A stretch of DNA of 64,000 nucleotides, from positions 186,001 to 250,000 of the forward strand of contig NZ_JAMXLX010000001.1 in assembly GCF_024055605.1 (NCBI RefSeq), read 5' to 3'. The position numbers were made by a program, and so were the translations under genes. Below are positions 44,913-56,673 of this stretch, piece after piece. Below the pieces are notes generated by a model. The model saw nothing but the letters and a program-made list of their open reading frames with translations, ran no database searches and was not told where the DNA came from. Positions within the stretch are counted from its first letter, which is position 1. Every line of letters starts with the position of its first letter. The stretch is from Ciceribacter sichuanensis. Lineage in GTDB: Bacteria; Pseudomonadota; Alphaproteobacteria; Rhizobiales; Rhizobiaceae.

Positions 44913-45307
44913 TGCCACCTCTCCTCGACACCAATATCCTGATCTATGCTTTCAGCGATGATCTGAAGGCTGGACGTGCACAGGAGTGCCTTGCGCAACC
45001 CTTCGTGCTTTCGACGCAGGCGCTGAATGAATTCGCCAACGTCGCACTTCGCAAACTAGGCATGGCGCCCCCCGAAGTGCGCATTGCCATCGCGGACATT
45101 TGCCTATTGGCCGAGGACATATTCCCGCTGGATCGCCGCACCCATGAAATGGCGCTCGACATTGCCGAGCGATACCACCTGTCCTTTTACGACAGCCTCA
45201 TGTTGTCTGCTGCTTGTCTGGCTGGCTGTCCCTCTTGCCTTTCCGAAGACATGCAGCACGGCCTGCTGATCGAGGGCGGAACGACGGTCGCTAATCCGTT
45301 TATCTAA
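44909..45307 (+). CDS. vapC: PIN-domain ribonuclease toxin (VapC type)
   Basis: A 132-residue PIN-domain protein. The acidic Mg2+-binding residues can be followed: Asp7 in LLDTNILIYAF, Glu in LNEFANVALRK, Asp in IFPLDRRTHEMAL and Asp in SFYDSLMLSAA. VapC toxins cut tRNA or rRNA when the antitoxin is degraded. The reading frame is complete, so the pair looks functional. It follows vapB with a four-base overlap and precedes glyQ by 99 bases. Confidence 0.9.
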   Translation: MMPPLLDTNILIYAFSDDLKAGRAQECLAQPFVLSTQALNEFANVALRKLGMAPPEVRIAIADICLLAEDIFPLDRRTHEMALDIAERYHLSFYDSLMLSAACLAGCPSCLSEDMQHGLLIEGGTTVANPFI

Positions 45308-45406
45308 ACGGCGGCGGGCTGCTTTGCCCAAGCATCACTTGACCCCTTCGCCCTGTCGTGGCACCAGACGGGCCACCTTTGCAAGACAAGCTCCGGACAA
45401 AATCCC

Positions 45407-46369
45407 ATGACCGAGACCACCATCGCCCCTCATATGGATCCCAAGCGCTCGTTTCAGGCTCTGATCCTGACCTTGCACAACTACTGGGCCGACAAGGGTT
45501 GTGCGGTTCTCCAGCCTTACGACATGGAAGTCGGCGCCGGTACCTTCCATCCCGCCACGACACTGCGCGCTCTCGGCCCCAAGCCGTGGAAGGCCGCTTA
45601 CGTCCAGCCTTCGCGCCGCCCGTCTGACGGCCGTTACGGTGAAAACCCCAACCGCCTGCAACACTATTACCAGTATCAGGTCATCCTCAAGCCGAACCCG
45701 TCGAACCTGCAGGAGCTTTATCTCGGCTCGCTCGCGGCCATCGGCCTCGATCCGCTGCTGCATGATATCCGCTTCGTCGAGGACGACTGGGAAAGCCCGA
45801 CGCTCGGCGCCTGGGGCCTCGGCTGGGAATGCTGGTGCGATGGCATGGAAGTCAGCCAGTTCACCTATTTCCAGCAGGTCTGCGGCATCGAATGCTCGCC
45901 GGTGGCAGGCGAACTGACCTATGGACTGGAACGCCTCGCCATGTATGTCCAGGGCGTCGACAACGTCTACGACCTCAACTTCAACGGCCGCGAAGGCGAC
46001 GAGAAGATTTCCTATGGCGATGTCTTCCTGCAGGCCGAGCAGGAATATTCCCGCCATAACTTCGAATATGCCAACACCGAAATGCTGCATCGGCACTTCA
46101 TCGACGCCGAGAAGGAATGCCTGGCGCTTCTCGCCGCCGGCGCTCCGGCCGACAGCGATAACCAGCGCCTGCACAAATGCGTCTTCCCGGCCTATGACCA
46201 GTGCATCAAGGCATCGCACGTCTTCAACCTGCTGGATGCCCGCGGCGTGATCTCTGTCACCGAACGCCAGAGCTATATCCTGCGCGTCCGCACACTCGCC
46301 AAGGCCTGTGGCGAAGCCTTTCTGCTCACCGACGCCGGCGGCGCGAACTTCGGCAAGGCCGCCTGCTAA
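45407..46369 (+). CDS. glyQ: Glycine--tRNA ligase alpha subunit
   Basis: The 320-residue alpha subunit of the alpha2beta2 bacterial GlyRS carries the class II catalytic core. The sequence is close to the family standard: [80 protein letters not shown] 45407 begins MTETTIAPH; a later ATG (MDPKRS) is possible. Its partner glyS lies 5.4 kb downstream on the same strand instead of next to it. Confidence 0.97.
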   Translation: MTETTIAPHMDPKRSFQALILTLHNYWADKGCAVLQPYDMEVGAGTFHPATTLRALGPKPWKAAYVQPSRRPSDGRYGENPNRLQHYYQYQVILKPNPSNLQELYLGSLAAIGLDPLLHDIRFVEDDWESPTLGAWGLGWECWCDGMEVSQFTYFQQVCGIECSPVAGELTYGLERLAMYVQGVDNVYDLNFNGREGDEKISYGDVFLQAEQEYSRHNFEYANTEMLHRHFIDAEKECLALLAAGAPADSDNQRLHKCVFPAYDQCIKASHVFNLLDARGVISVTERQSYILRVRTLAKACGEAFLLTDAGGANFGKAAC

Positions 46370-46381
46370 AGATGTGATAGC

Positions 46382-46399
46382 GGGCGAAATCTCGCCCGT
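46382..46399 (+). terminator. Weak terminator-like hairpin after glyQ
   Basis: CGGGCGA (46382-46388) pairs with TCGCCCG (46393-46399) around AATC, 13 bases after the glyQ stop. There is no T-run, so termination would be partial. Confidence 0.35.
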
Positions 46400-46491
46400 G
46401 TGCCGGATCTACACTTCTTTCAAGTTGCAACGGCCGGGAAGACATTGTCTCCTCGGCCGTCATACTTTTAAGCATAGATTCGGTCTCTTCT

Positions 46492-48310
46492 TTGAAGCAC
46501 ATCCTTTCGCTCGATCCTTCCTCGTTCGTTACTCTGCCGGGTAAGCGGAGGCGTCTTTTCGCATGGCTTCTCCTCATCGCCTTGCTGCCGCTTCTGACCG
46601 CCTGCAATGATTTCGACGAGGAGTTCTCCGTGCGCTCCGCCGAGAGCACCGTTACCGTGTCCCGCGACGGTTTCGCGCGTGTCGGAGACATTTCGGGTGC
46701 AGGGCCTGATCGCCAATAATTCCGGCGGTGTCTATGTCGATATACCCCAACGGTTTTTCGATGTGAAGGGTTCAGCGCACTGGCGAAGCTTCGTCCTGTT
46801 GGCGGCAAAACGCGGGCTGGATGACGAGCATTATTTTCTGGGTCATAAACTGCAGGGTTACTCGATCTACATTGGCAAGAACTACCTTACGAACCGCCGT
46901 AACCGTAGCCTGCCGCCGACCGTCAACAAGATCGGGGTCGAGTATCGGTTGGGGCGTCTGATCCGGGAGGAGAGCGACAGACAGATCCTTGTTTTACCCG
47001 CCTACATGGCGAGCGTTCATGATCTGCGCGCCGAAAAGAAAATTGCGCTGACAGTGCCCGAGGGCGGCAATGTGCGCACATCCGGTAATGGTGCAAATGG
47101 CTATGACATCGAGAAGACGGGACCGAACAGCTTCCTGATTTCCTTCGCCGCAGGAAATGCGGATCGAAACCCGCCGGACATCGAGATCGAGTACCCTCCC
47201 GCAACCTTTCCGACCACGACTGTGGTTGATGCCGCCTATTGGTGGATTTCCGACAATCTTCTGGTTTTTATAGGCTTGGCCGGACCGCTGGCGGTATTGT
47301 GGCTGGTCTCCGTCAAGCTGTGGGCGATTTACCGGACGGTGCGCTCGCCGCTTTCCAGGATTGACAACAAGATTACCGACAAGACGTCGCCCGCCCTCGC
47401 TGCCTTCATCTACCATGATTGGCAGGACAGCGCCTTCTCGCCTGCCTTTCGGGCTTCGCTGTGCAGGCTGGCCATTGAGCGCAGGTTCCGCATTTCCGGC
47501 TTTGACGACGCCGCCGTGGCCGTTGATTGGACGCAGCCGAAAGCCGATCGCAGCGCGGGCCGCAAGAAACGCGGAAAAAGCCTCGGTTATTCGCTGAATT
47601 TCTTACGAACCCGTCTCCGAAAGTCAGCGAGCCGTAACGGCCTGTATCGGGTTTCCGATGCATTCGGAGGGATGGAGCGGAGACTGCGCGATGAAGTTGA
47701 TACCGAGTACAAGCTACGCAAAGGCGAACGGGTTGGCGCATATGGCTACACGGCGCTTTTCATTGCGGGCACCTGCGCTTCGACCATCTATCTCACTGGA
47801 CAGCTATTCTTCTCGCTGGCCCTGTTTATGTTCCTGTCCATGGTTCAAGGGCTGGCTTTCAGGATACTGCGCCCGTCGGAAGTCCCGACGCCGTTGAGCG
47901 AGTTTGCACGCCTCAAACAGGAGGCTGGTTTTGCCCTACTGGCTCCTTTGCTCATAGCCTTCTCGCTGATCTACATGTTCAACAATCCGCCGACGATTGA
48001 CGAGCGCCCATACGCCATCCTGATCGGGCTACACATGGTCTGCATTCTGGCACTCAGTTTTATCTGGCGAATACCCTCCGCAGCACATCGTCGGAGGAAT
48101 GAAAACGTCGTCCTCCTGCGCCGCTACATGCTGGGTCAAATCGTTGGTCCCGCGATGTCGGTCGAAACCTACGAGCGCTATCTCCCCTTTTCCATTGCGC
48201 TCGGCGTTGAAACCGCATGGACTGGGGCGTTCGACAGATGGCGAGCCGATGCCGGCCTCGCATCCTACGAGCCTGATTGGCTCATCAAGCCAATAGTTCA
48301 GGAAGCATAG
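46492..48310 (+). pseudogene. DUF2207-type membrane lipoprotein gene, frameshifted
   Basis: The first part (TTG 46492) gives a lipoprotein signal (LLLIALLPLLTAC with the lipobox Cys). It continues with the start of a DUF2207 domain (FSVRSAESTVTVSRDGFARV) but stops at 46719. The rest of the protein, starting FRVQGLIANNSGGVYVDIPQ, continues in the next frame to 48310 with several transmembrane helices. The break is at about 46690-46693, where one extra T in ATTT would explain it. A paralogue with the same layout, intact, is 0.7 kb downstream. A true pseudogene and a sequencing error cannot be separated here. Confidence 0.8.
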
Positions 48311-48439
48311 GCTTATCAGGCCGATGATGAGGATGCTGTCCACACCGTCAGCCTCATTATTCGCCGAGCGTTCGATGCATCATGACTTTGACGGTGCAAC
48401 CGGTTAACCTGCGCCCGTTAAAGCTGGGAGCCCCATTTC

Positions 48440-48991
48440 ATGTTCACCATCCTCGTTATTCTTGCCGCCGTCGCCCTTTACGTTGTTTATGTCTATAACG
48501 GCCTCGTCAAATCCCGGCAAATGACCGAGGAGGCATGGTCGGGCATCGACGTGCAGCTGAAGCGGCGCGCGGATCTGATCCCGAACCTGATCGAAACGGT
48601 GAAGGGCTATGCCGCCCATGAAAAGGGCACGCTCGAAGAGGTCGTCGAACTGCGCAACAGGGCGCAGGCGGTGCCCTCGGGCGATGTCGCCGGTCGTGCC
48701 CAGGCGGAAGGCCTGCTCGGTCAGGCGCTTGGCCGGGTGATCGCGCTTGCCGAAGCCTATCCCGATCTCAAGGCCAACCAGAATTTCCTCGAACTGCAGA
48801 AGTCACTGGAGATCATCGAGGGCGAGATACAGATGTCGCGCCGCTATTATAACGGCGCCGCCCGCGATCTGAACGTCAAGGTCGACAGCTTCCCGTCCAA
48901 CCTCGTCGCCCGCAATTTCGGTTTCGGCAAGGCGGGCTATTTCGAGATTGCCAACGAGGCCGACCGGGCCGTGCCGAGCGTGAAGTTCTGA
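48440..48991 (+). CDS. lemA: LemA-family protein
   Basis: A 183-residue protein with one N-terminal transmembrane helix (FTILVILAAVALYVVYVYNGL). A helical LemA domain follows (EEAWSGIDVQLKRRADLIPN, LIETVKGYAAHEKGTLEEV and AEAYPDLKANQNFLELQKSL). LemA proteins often stand before a DUF2207/TPM-type membrane protein, as here (next gene after 18 bases), and probably form a membrane complex of unknown function. ATG 48440 has no strong ribosome site (GGGAG some distance upstream). Confidence 0.93.
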   Translation: MFTILVILAAVALYVVYVYNGLVKSRQMTEEAWSGIDVQLKRRADLIPNLIETVKGYAAHEKGTLEEVVELRNRAQAVPSGDVAGRAQAEGLLGQALGRVIALAEAYPDLKANQNFLELQKSLEIIEGEIQMSRRYYNGAARDLNVKVDSFPSNLVARNFGFGKAGYFEIANEADRAVPSVKF

Positions 48992-49009
48992 TTGGCTCCG
49001 GAGCCCCGC

Positions 49010-50941
49010 ATGTCCTTCCGCCAGCTCGCCGCCCTTTGCTTCGCCTGCCTGCTCGCGCTCTCGCCGGGGCTTGCCACGGCTGCGGAATTCATCCGCAGCT
49101 ACGATGCGCAAATCGCCGTTTCCACTGACGCCAGCCTCGAGGTCACGGAGACCATTACGGTTCATGCCGAGGGCAACGACATAAGGCGCGGCATATTCCG
49201 CGATTTTCCGCTCTATGCTCAGGATGCGAAGGGACGCCGCACCAAGGTCGACTTCGAACTCCTGTCGGTTGAGCGGGATGGCGAGGCGGAAGCCTGGCAC
49301 ACCGAGAGCATTTCGGGCGGCATCCGCATTTATGCCGGATCGGCGGATACATATCTTGCCCCCGGGGACTATACCTACCGCATCGTCTACCGCACCGGCC
49401 GGCAGATCCGCTATTTCGACGATCACGACGAACTCTACTGGAACGTGACCGGCAATGGCTGGCAGTTTGCCATCAATGAAGCCTCCGCCACCGTCGTTCT
49501 GCCGGAAGGTGTGAAGCCGACCGAAACGGCCTATTACACGGGGTATCTGGGCGCGACGGATCGCAACGCGCGAATGCTTCGGACGAGCGAGGGCGTTTAT
49601 TTCGAGACCACCGCGCGGCTTCTGCCCGAGCAGGGCTTGACCATCGCTGTCGGTCTGCCGAAGGGCGCGCTTGCCGCGCCGTCCAGCGAGCAGAACCTCT
49701 GGTGGCTGCTGCGCGACAATCTCGCCAACATCATCGGCTTCGGCGGCCTCTTTCTCGTCTTTGTTTATTATCTGCGCTCCTGGCTAGTTGTCGGGCGTGA
49801 TCCGGCCGGCGGCGTCATCGTGCCACGATGGGATGCGCCCGATGGCATCTCCCCGGCGCTGGTGAATTACATCGACAACAAGGGCTTTTCCGGCGCGGGC
49901 TGGACGGCGCTCTCTGCTTCCGCCCTCGACCTCGCGGTGAAGGGCTATGTCGTCCTTGATGACCTCGAAAAATCCATCGTCATCCGCCGGACGGAAAAGC
50001 CGCTGGACGACAAACTGCCGACCGGGCAGGCGGCGCTGATCGCCGAGGTGGGCAGGCCCGGCTCCGAACTGGTGATCGACAAGGCCAATGGCCAGCGGGT
50101 GCAGTCTGTCGGCCAGAGGTTCCGCTCGGCCATCGAGAAGGAACATCGCGGCAGGTACTACCGCTCGAACTCGGGCTACGTCTTCGGCGGTGTGGTGCTG
50201 AGCGGTGCGGTCTTTGTTGCGCTGCTGATGTTCGGAGATCTGAGCGAGGAAACGATCGGCATGATGTTCGTGCCGATCTTCTTTGCAGTCTTTCTCGGCG
50301 GCTTCGCCGTCAATCTTGGCAAGGGCCTGCGCCGCGGCGCATCGCTTCCCATCCGCATCTTCTCCATCATCGGGCTGACGGTGGTCTCCGCCGTGGCACT
50401 TGCCGTCTTCTCCGGCATCCTGCTGGCCATTTTCACCGAGCTGGAGGAGAGCCATCAGCTCGGCGTGCTCGCGGCCATCGGCGGCGTGGTTCTTGCCAAT
50501 GCGCTGTTCTTCTTCCTGATGGGCGCGCCGACGCCGCTCGGCCGCAAGCTGATGGACGGCATCGAAGGACTGCGCATCTACATGACACTCGCCGAAAAGG
50601 ACCGGATGAACATGCAGGGCGCGCCGAAGATGTCGCCGCAGCATTTCGAGACGTTGCTGCCCTATGCGGTGGCGCTCGGCGTGGAAAAGCCGTGGACGCG
50701 CACCTTCGAGACGTGGCTCGCGACAGCGGAGGCTGGCGCTGCCGCCTATCAGCCGGCCTGGTATCATGGCGCAAGCCCCGGCGATTTCGGCGGCCGCATC
50801 GGTGGTTTCTCCTCATCCATGGCCTCCACCATGGCCTCCACACTTCCCGAACCGCCAAAAAGCTCGTCGTCGGGTCTTTCCTCCGGAGGCGGCGGCTCCT
50901 CCGGCGGTGGCGGTGGCGGCGGTGGCGGTGGCGGGTGGTAG
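49010..50941 (+). CDS. DUF2207 family membrane protein with glycine-rich tail
   Basis: A 643-residue envelope protein. A signal peptide (residues 1-~25, AALCFACLLALSPGLATAA) precedes an N-terminal DUF2207 domain with the immunoglobulin-like pattern FIRSYDAQIAVSTDASLEVT and RRGIFRDFPLY. Transmembrane segments occur near residue 245 and in a cluster at ~395-510. The C-terminus ends in an almost pure Gly/Ser tail, GGGGSSGGGGGG and on. Function unknown; it is co-located with lemA 18 bases upstream. ATG 49010 follows GGAG; a TTG at 48992 is less likely. It is the intact version of the frameshifted gene at 46492. Confidence 0.88.
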   Translation: MSFRQLAALCFACLLALSPGLATAAEFIRSYDAQIAVSTDASLEVTETITVHAEGNDIRRGIFRDFPLYAQDAKGRRTKVDFELLSVERDGEAEAWHTESISGGIRIYAGSADTYLAPGDYTYRIVYRTGRQIRYFDDHDELYWNVTGNGWQFAINEASATVVLPEGVKPTETAYYTGYLGATDRNARMLRTSEGVYFETTARLLPEQGLTIAVGLPKGALAAPSSEQNLWWLLRDNLANIIGFGGLFLVFVYYLRSWLVVGRDPAGGVIVPRWDAPDGISPALVNYIDNKGFSGAGWTALSASALDLAVKGYVVLDDLEKSIVIRRTEKPLDDKLPTGQAALIAEVGRPGSELVIDKANGQRVQSVGQRFRSAIEKEHRGRYYRSNSGYVFGGVVLSGAVFVALLMFGDLSEETIGMMFVPIFFAVFLGGFAVNLGKGLRRGASLPIRIFSIIGLTVVSAVALAVFSGILLAIFTELEESHQLGVLAAIGGVVLANALFFFLMGAPTPLGRKLMDGIEGLRIYMTLAEKDRMNMQGAPKMSPQHFETLLPYAVALGVEKPWTRTFETWLATAEAGAAAYQPAWYHGASPGDFGGRIGGFSSSMASTMASTLPEPPKSSSSGLSSGGGGSSGGGGGGGGGGGW

Positions 50942-50973
50942 GCTGCTGGCCCGATACCAACCTCGTCGAGTTT

Positions 50974-50992
50974 TGTATCGCAACGTGATACA
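50974..50992. promoter_or_regulatory. Candidate HigA operator
   Basis: TGTATC (50974-50979) and GATACA (50987-50992) form a perfect six-base inverted repeat around seven bases. It lies 24 bases before the toxin start, the usual place for HigA binding. Confidence 0.5.
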
Positions 50993-51016
50993 TCTTGATT
51001 AGGTTGGGGGAGCGTC

Positions 51017-51297
51017 TTGATAAGGTCTTATGCTTCTGCATTGACTGAGGCAGTCGCGTCGGGAAAGGCGACGAAAGGATTTCCGACCGATCTTCTGCGC
51101 CGTGCCGTCGTAAAGCTGACCCTGATTGATAACGCTTTCGCTCTGAACGATCTTGCCAGTCGCCGGGAAACAGGCTGGAAGCTTTGAAAGGAGACAGGCA
51201 GGGCCAACATTCCATCCGGATCAACGATCAGTGGCGCATCTGCTTCCTCTGGGTGAACGGAGCTGCGGAAAATGTCGAGATCGTCGATTATCACTGA
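51017..51297 (+). pseudogene. higB: HigB/RelE-type toxin gene with one-base deletion
   Basis: The frame starts at TTG 51017 after GGGGGAG and encodes IRSYASALTEAVASGKATK and on to ...LASRRETGWKL, then stops. The continuation typical for HigB, RLEALKGDRQGQHSIRINDQ followed by WRICFLWVNGAAENVEIVDYH, is present in the next frame up to 51297. In family members a PPGNRLEAL segment spans this point, so one base (probably a C near 51158-51164) has been lost. The product would be a truncated ~57-residue toxin without the catalytic C-terminal part. Confidence 0.85.
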
Positions 51298-51316
51298 CCA
51301 AACGGAAGGACAGGAC

Positions 51317-51613
51317 ATGGTTGCAGAATTGCCTCCGGTACATCCGGGAGAAATCCTGAGGAATGAATTCCTCCTGCCTCTGGCCATGAGTGCTGGCGCC
51401 TTGGCGAAGAAACTGAATGTGCCACGCACAAGGATTGAACGGCTGGTCGCAGAACAAACAGCCTTGACCCCTGATACTGCCCTGCGGCTGGCGCGCTTTT
51501 TCGATACAACGCCGCAATTCTGGATGAACCTTCAGACGAGCCACGATCTTAAGGTGGCGGCAATTGCAAAGGCGAAGGAGATCGCGGCCATTCCGGTGAT
51601 GAGCGCGGCGTAG
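51317..51613 (+). CDS. higA: HigA-type antitoxin, XRE family
   Basis: A 98-residue antitoxin with the characteristic start VAELPPVHPGEILRNEFLLP and a helix-turn-helix (AGALAKKLNVPRTRIERLV) and then LARFFDTTPQFWMNLQTSHDL. It binds DNA and neutralises HigB. ATG 51317 follows GGAAGGACAGG, better than the upstream frame start at 51272. The frame is intact although its toxin partner is broken, so it may persist as a harmless remnant or serve against another toxin. Confidence 0.92.
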   Translation: MVAELPPVHPGEILRNEFLLPLAMSAGALAKKLNVPRTRIERLVAEQTALTPDTALRLARFFDTTPQFWMNLQTSHDLKVAAIAKAKEIAAIPVMSAA

Positions 51614-51730
51614 CCGATAAGCTTCATTCCTTGAACTGATCGCGCATTTTGCGGCGATTGCATGGATGACTTTTCTCGCCGGGCTTGCTAAGTCCGCCGC
51701 AGCCTAAGCAACAAAGATAAAGTCAGTTCC

Positions 51731-53884
51731 ATGCCCGATCTTCTGCTCGAACTTCGCTCCGAGGAAATCCCGGCCCGTATGCAGCGCAAGGCTGCCGGCG
51801 ACCTCAAGAAACTCGTCACCGATGCACTGGTCGAGGCGGGTCTGAGTTACGAGGGTGCGCGCGAATACTGGACGCCGCGCCGGCTGACGCTGGACATTCG
51901 CGGCCTGACCGCCCGTTCCGCCGATATCCGCGAAGAGAAGAAGGGGCCGAGTGTCAATGCTCCGCAGCCCGCCATCGATGGCTTCCTGCGCGGCGCGGGC
52001 CTCACCTCCATCGATCAGGCAACCGTCAAGACCGATCCGAAGAAGGGCGATTTCTACGTCGCCTATCTCGAAAAACCCGGTCGCGCGGCGGAAGAAATCG
52101 TCGCCGATGTTATGCCCGGCATCATCCGCACCTTCCCCTGGCCGAAGTCCATGCGCTCCGGTTTTGCTTCCATGCCGAAGGGCTCCGTCTATGGCGGGAT
52201 CGAAGGCAAGGGTCCGGAAGCGCTGCGCTGGGTGCGCCCGTTGCAGTCGATCGTCTGCACCTTCGGTTCCGATCATGACGAAACCGTCGTCATTCCCTTC
52301 GAGATCGACGGCATCACTGCCGGCAACGTCACCTATGGCCATCGCTTCCATGCGCCTGCCGCCATTACGGTTCGCCGTTTCGACGATTACGTCGCGAGCC
52401 TCGAAAAGGCGAAGGTCATTCTCGATGCCGAGCGCCGCAAGCAGATCATCGCGCAGGACGCCGCCAATCTCGCCTTCGCCAACGGCCTCGATCTGGTCGA
52501 GGACGAAGGCCTGCTGGAAGAGGTTTCCGGCCTCGTCGAATATCCGCACGTGCTGCTCGGCACCTTCGAGGCGGACTACCTGACGATTCCGGCCGAAATC
52601 ATCCGGTTGACCATCAAGACCAACCAGAAATGCTTCGTCACCCGCCCGCATGGCGAGACCGAAGGCCTCTCCAATCATTTCGTTCTCGTTTCCAACATCG
52701 AGGCGAAGGATGGCGGCAAGGAGATCATGCACGGTAACGGCAAGGTCGTGCGCGCCCGCCTTTCGGATGCGCTGCACTTCTGGAAGCGCGACCAGGGCGA
52801 CCTGCCGGATCTGGAAACGCTGAAGGCTTCCGCCGAAAAGTTCGGCCTCGACCTTTCAAAGCCGCTCGACCAGCGCATGGCCAAGCTCGACGCGCTGAAC
52901 GTCACCTTCCATGCCAAGCTCGGTACCCAGGGCGAACGCGTCACGCGCATCCGGGCGCTGGCCAAGGAACTCGCCCCGATCGTCGGCGCCGATGCGGTAT
53001 TGGTCGACCGCGCCGTAGTGCTGGCCAAGGCGGACCTGCGCACCGAAGCCGTCGGCGAATTCCCCGAACTTCAGGGAGTCATGGGCCGCAAATACGCTCT
53101 TCTGCAGGGCGAGCATGGCTCCGTCGCAACCGCCATCGAGGATCACTACAAGCCGCAGGGCCCCTCCGACCGGGTGCCGGACGACAAGGTCGCGATCACG
53201 GTGGCGCTTGCTGACAAGCTCGACACGTTGATCGGCTTCTGGGCCATCGACGAAAAGCCGACCGGCTCGAAGGACCCTTACGCGCTGCGCCGCGCCGCAC
53301 TTGGCGTCGTCCGCATCATTCTGGAGCGGGGCATCCGCCTGCCGCTGTTGGCCGTCATCAAGGATGCCGACCTCCTGTCCTTCTTCCATGACCGCCTGAA
53401 GGTCTACCTGCGCGATCAGGGCGCGCGCCACGACATCATCGATTCCGTGCTGACGCCGGAGGCCGACGATCTGTTGATGGTCGCCCGTCGCGCCGAGGCG
53501 CTGACCGCCTTCATCACCTCCGAGGACGGCAAGAACCTTTTGGCCGGCACCAAGCGTGCGACCCAGCTTCTGGCCGCGGAAGAGAAAAAGGGCACCGTGG
53601 TTGCCGACGCCGTGTCGGATGCGCTCTTGACGCTCGACGCCGAACAGGCGCTCTTCGCCGCCATCAAGGTGGCGAGCGCGGAAGCGGCCGATGCCGTCGC
53701 CAAGGAGGATTTCCGCTCCGCCATGCAGGCGCTGTCGAAGCTCCGCGCGCCGGTCGACACGTTCTTCGACGATGTGCTGGTCAATGACGACGACGCTGCC
53801 ATCAGGGCAAACCGTCTGGCGCTGCTGAAGGCCATCCGCGAGGCAACGGGTACGGTTGCGGATTTCTCCAAGATCACGGGGTAA
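51731..53884 (+). CDS. glyS: Glycine--tRNA ligase beta subunit
   Basis: The 717-residue beta subunit of alpha2beta2 GlyRS holds the tRNA-binding domains. It begins with [20 protein letters not shown] and shows [29 protein letters not shown] and, further on, [19 protein letters not shown]. The C-terminal DALR-type anticodon region follows from about 590. ATG 51731 begins MPDLL. The alpha subunit gene is 5.4 kb upstream in the same direction, so transcription across that gap or a separate promoter must be assumed. Confidence 0.97.
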   Translation: MPDLLLELRSEEIPARMQRKAAGDLKKLVTDALVEAGLSYEGAREYWTPRRLTLDIRGLTARSADIREEKKGPSVNAPQPAIDGFLRGAGLTSIDQATVKTDPKKGDFYVAYLEKPGRAAEEIVADVMPGIIRTFPWPKSMRSGFASMPKGSVYGGIEGKGPEALRWVRPLQSIVCTFGSDHDETVVIPFEIDGITAGNVTYGHRFHAPAAITVRRFDDYVASLEKAKVILDAERRKQIIAQDAANLAFANGLDLVEDEGLLEEVSGLVEYPHVLLGTFEADYLTIPAEIIRLTIKTNQKCFVTRPHGETEGLSNHFVLVSNIEAKDGGKEIMHGNGKVVRARLSDALHFWKRDQGDLPDLETLKASAEKFGLDLSKPLDQRMAKLDALNVTFHAKLGTQGERVTRIRALAKELAPIVGADAVLVDRAVVLAKADLRTEAVGEFPELQGVMGRKYALLQGEHGSVATAIEDHYKPQGPSDRVPDDKVAITVALADKLDTLIGFWAIDEKPTGSKDPYALRRAALGVVRIILERGIRLPLLAVIKDADLLSFFHDRLKVYLRDQGARHDIIDSVLTPEADDLLMVARRAEALTAFITSEDGKNLLAGTKRATQLLAAEEKKGTVVADAVSDALLTLDAEQALFAAIKVASAEAADAVAKEDFRSAMQALSKLRAPVDTFFDDVLVNDDDAAIRANRLALLKAIREATGTVADFSKITG

Positions 53885-53900
53885 TCCGGAGGCGCGGGCG

Positions 53901-54386
53901 ATGGACAGGATCCTCATCAGCGCCTGTCTTCTCGGCCACGCCGTCCGTTATGATGGCAAGGGCAAGCTGCTCGTCCATCCCGCGATCGATCGCTGGCGGG
54001 AGGAGGGGCGGCTGGTGACGATCTGTCCGGAGATGGCGGGCGGCATGGCCGTTCCGCGTCCGCCGGCGGAGATCGAGAACGGCCTCACCGGCGAGGATGT
54101 GCTGGACGGCAAGGCCCGCGTCATCGAGGTAACGGGCGGCGATGTGACTGCGGAGTTCGTGGCCGGCGCCGAGCGGGCTCTCGCATTCGCAAGCAACAAT
54201 GGCTGCACCGTCGCGCTTTTGATCGATGGCAGCCCGTCCTGTGGATCGGGCCTGATCTATGACGGCTCCTTCGCCGGTATAAAACATGCGGGCCGCGGCG
54301 TGACCGCGGCACTTTTCCGCCGGTCAGGGATAGACGTGTTTTCCCATCACGACATCGATGCGTTGGCCGAGCGTCTTCGCAAATAA
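53901..54386 (+). CDS. DUF523 domain protein
   Basis: A 161-residue protein of the DUF523 (YbbK-like) family, with RILISACLLGHAVRYDGKGK and the conserved cysteine segments TICPEMAGGMAVPRPPAEIE and DGSPSCGSGLIYDG. The function is not known, although the Cys residues suggest metal or Fe-S binding. ATG 53901 follows CCGGAGG. It is 16 bases after glyS and probably co-transcribed. Confidence 0.9.
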   Translation: MDRILISACLLGHAVRYDGKGKLLVHPAIDRWREEGRLVTICPEMAGGMAVPRPPAEIENGLTGEDVLDGKARVIEVTGGDVTAEFVAGAERALAFASNNGCTVALLIDGSPSCGSGLIYDGSFAGIKHAGRGVTAALFRRSGIDVFSHHDIDALAERLRK

Positions 54387-54514
54387 CGGGCATAACTATC
54401 TGCTGATCGCGAATTGACAAGGCGCGTAAGCGATAAGCTCGCAGGTGTCATGGTTTGCAGCGCCACCCAGTCGTCACGGAATACGTTCCAGACGCATCTC
54501 TTCCCGAAACGAAT

Positions 54515-54548
54515 AAAAAGCCGCCGGACATACATCGTCCGACGGCTT
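54515..54548 (-). terminator. Rho-independent terminator of the first chemoreceptor gene
   Basis: AAGCCGCCGGAC (54518-54529) pairs with GTCCGACGGCTT (54537-54548) with one G-T pair; on the minus strand it is followed by T residues. It lies 30 bases past the chemoreceptor stop. Confidence 0.85.
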
Positions 54549-54577
54549 CCCTCACGCCCCCGCGTTGAAGGTTTGTA

Positions 54578-56446
<1,869 letters not shown>

Positions 56447-56548
56447 TCACCGGGAAAGCGGCGGCGGCATGAATCGCAGGAAGTTCTGAAAAAGCGCATG
56501 ATGCGCCAAAGGAAGATGCTGCATCGCATCATTGAAAATACTATGGAA

Positions 56549-56580
56549 CTTCAATTTTAAACATTTTCCTAAAATTGAAG
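56549..56580. repeat. AT-rich inverted repeat between the two chemoreceptor genes
   Basis: CTTCAATTTTA (56549-56559) and TAAAATTGAAG (56570-56580) are perfect 11-base arms around 10 bases. The region has a strong shift to AT compared with the genes. It lies between the upstream terminator and the start of copy 1, so it may be part of its promoter. Confidence 0.55.
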
Positions 56581-56608
56581 CATTCGGGATAGTCTTGGCA
56601 AGCAGGCC

Positions 56609-56639
56609 AAAAAAAGTCGCCGGCATTTCTGCCGGCGAC
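56609..56639 (-). terminator. Rho-independent terminator of the second chemoreceptor gene
   Basis: GTCGCCGGCA (56616-56625) pairs with TGCCGGCGAC (56630-56639) around TTTC; on the minus strand seven T follow. It lies 34 bases after the stop. Confidence 0.93.
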
Positions 56640-56673
56640 GGTTGCGATATTCAGGTTATACGCGCGAGGCGGG

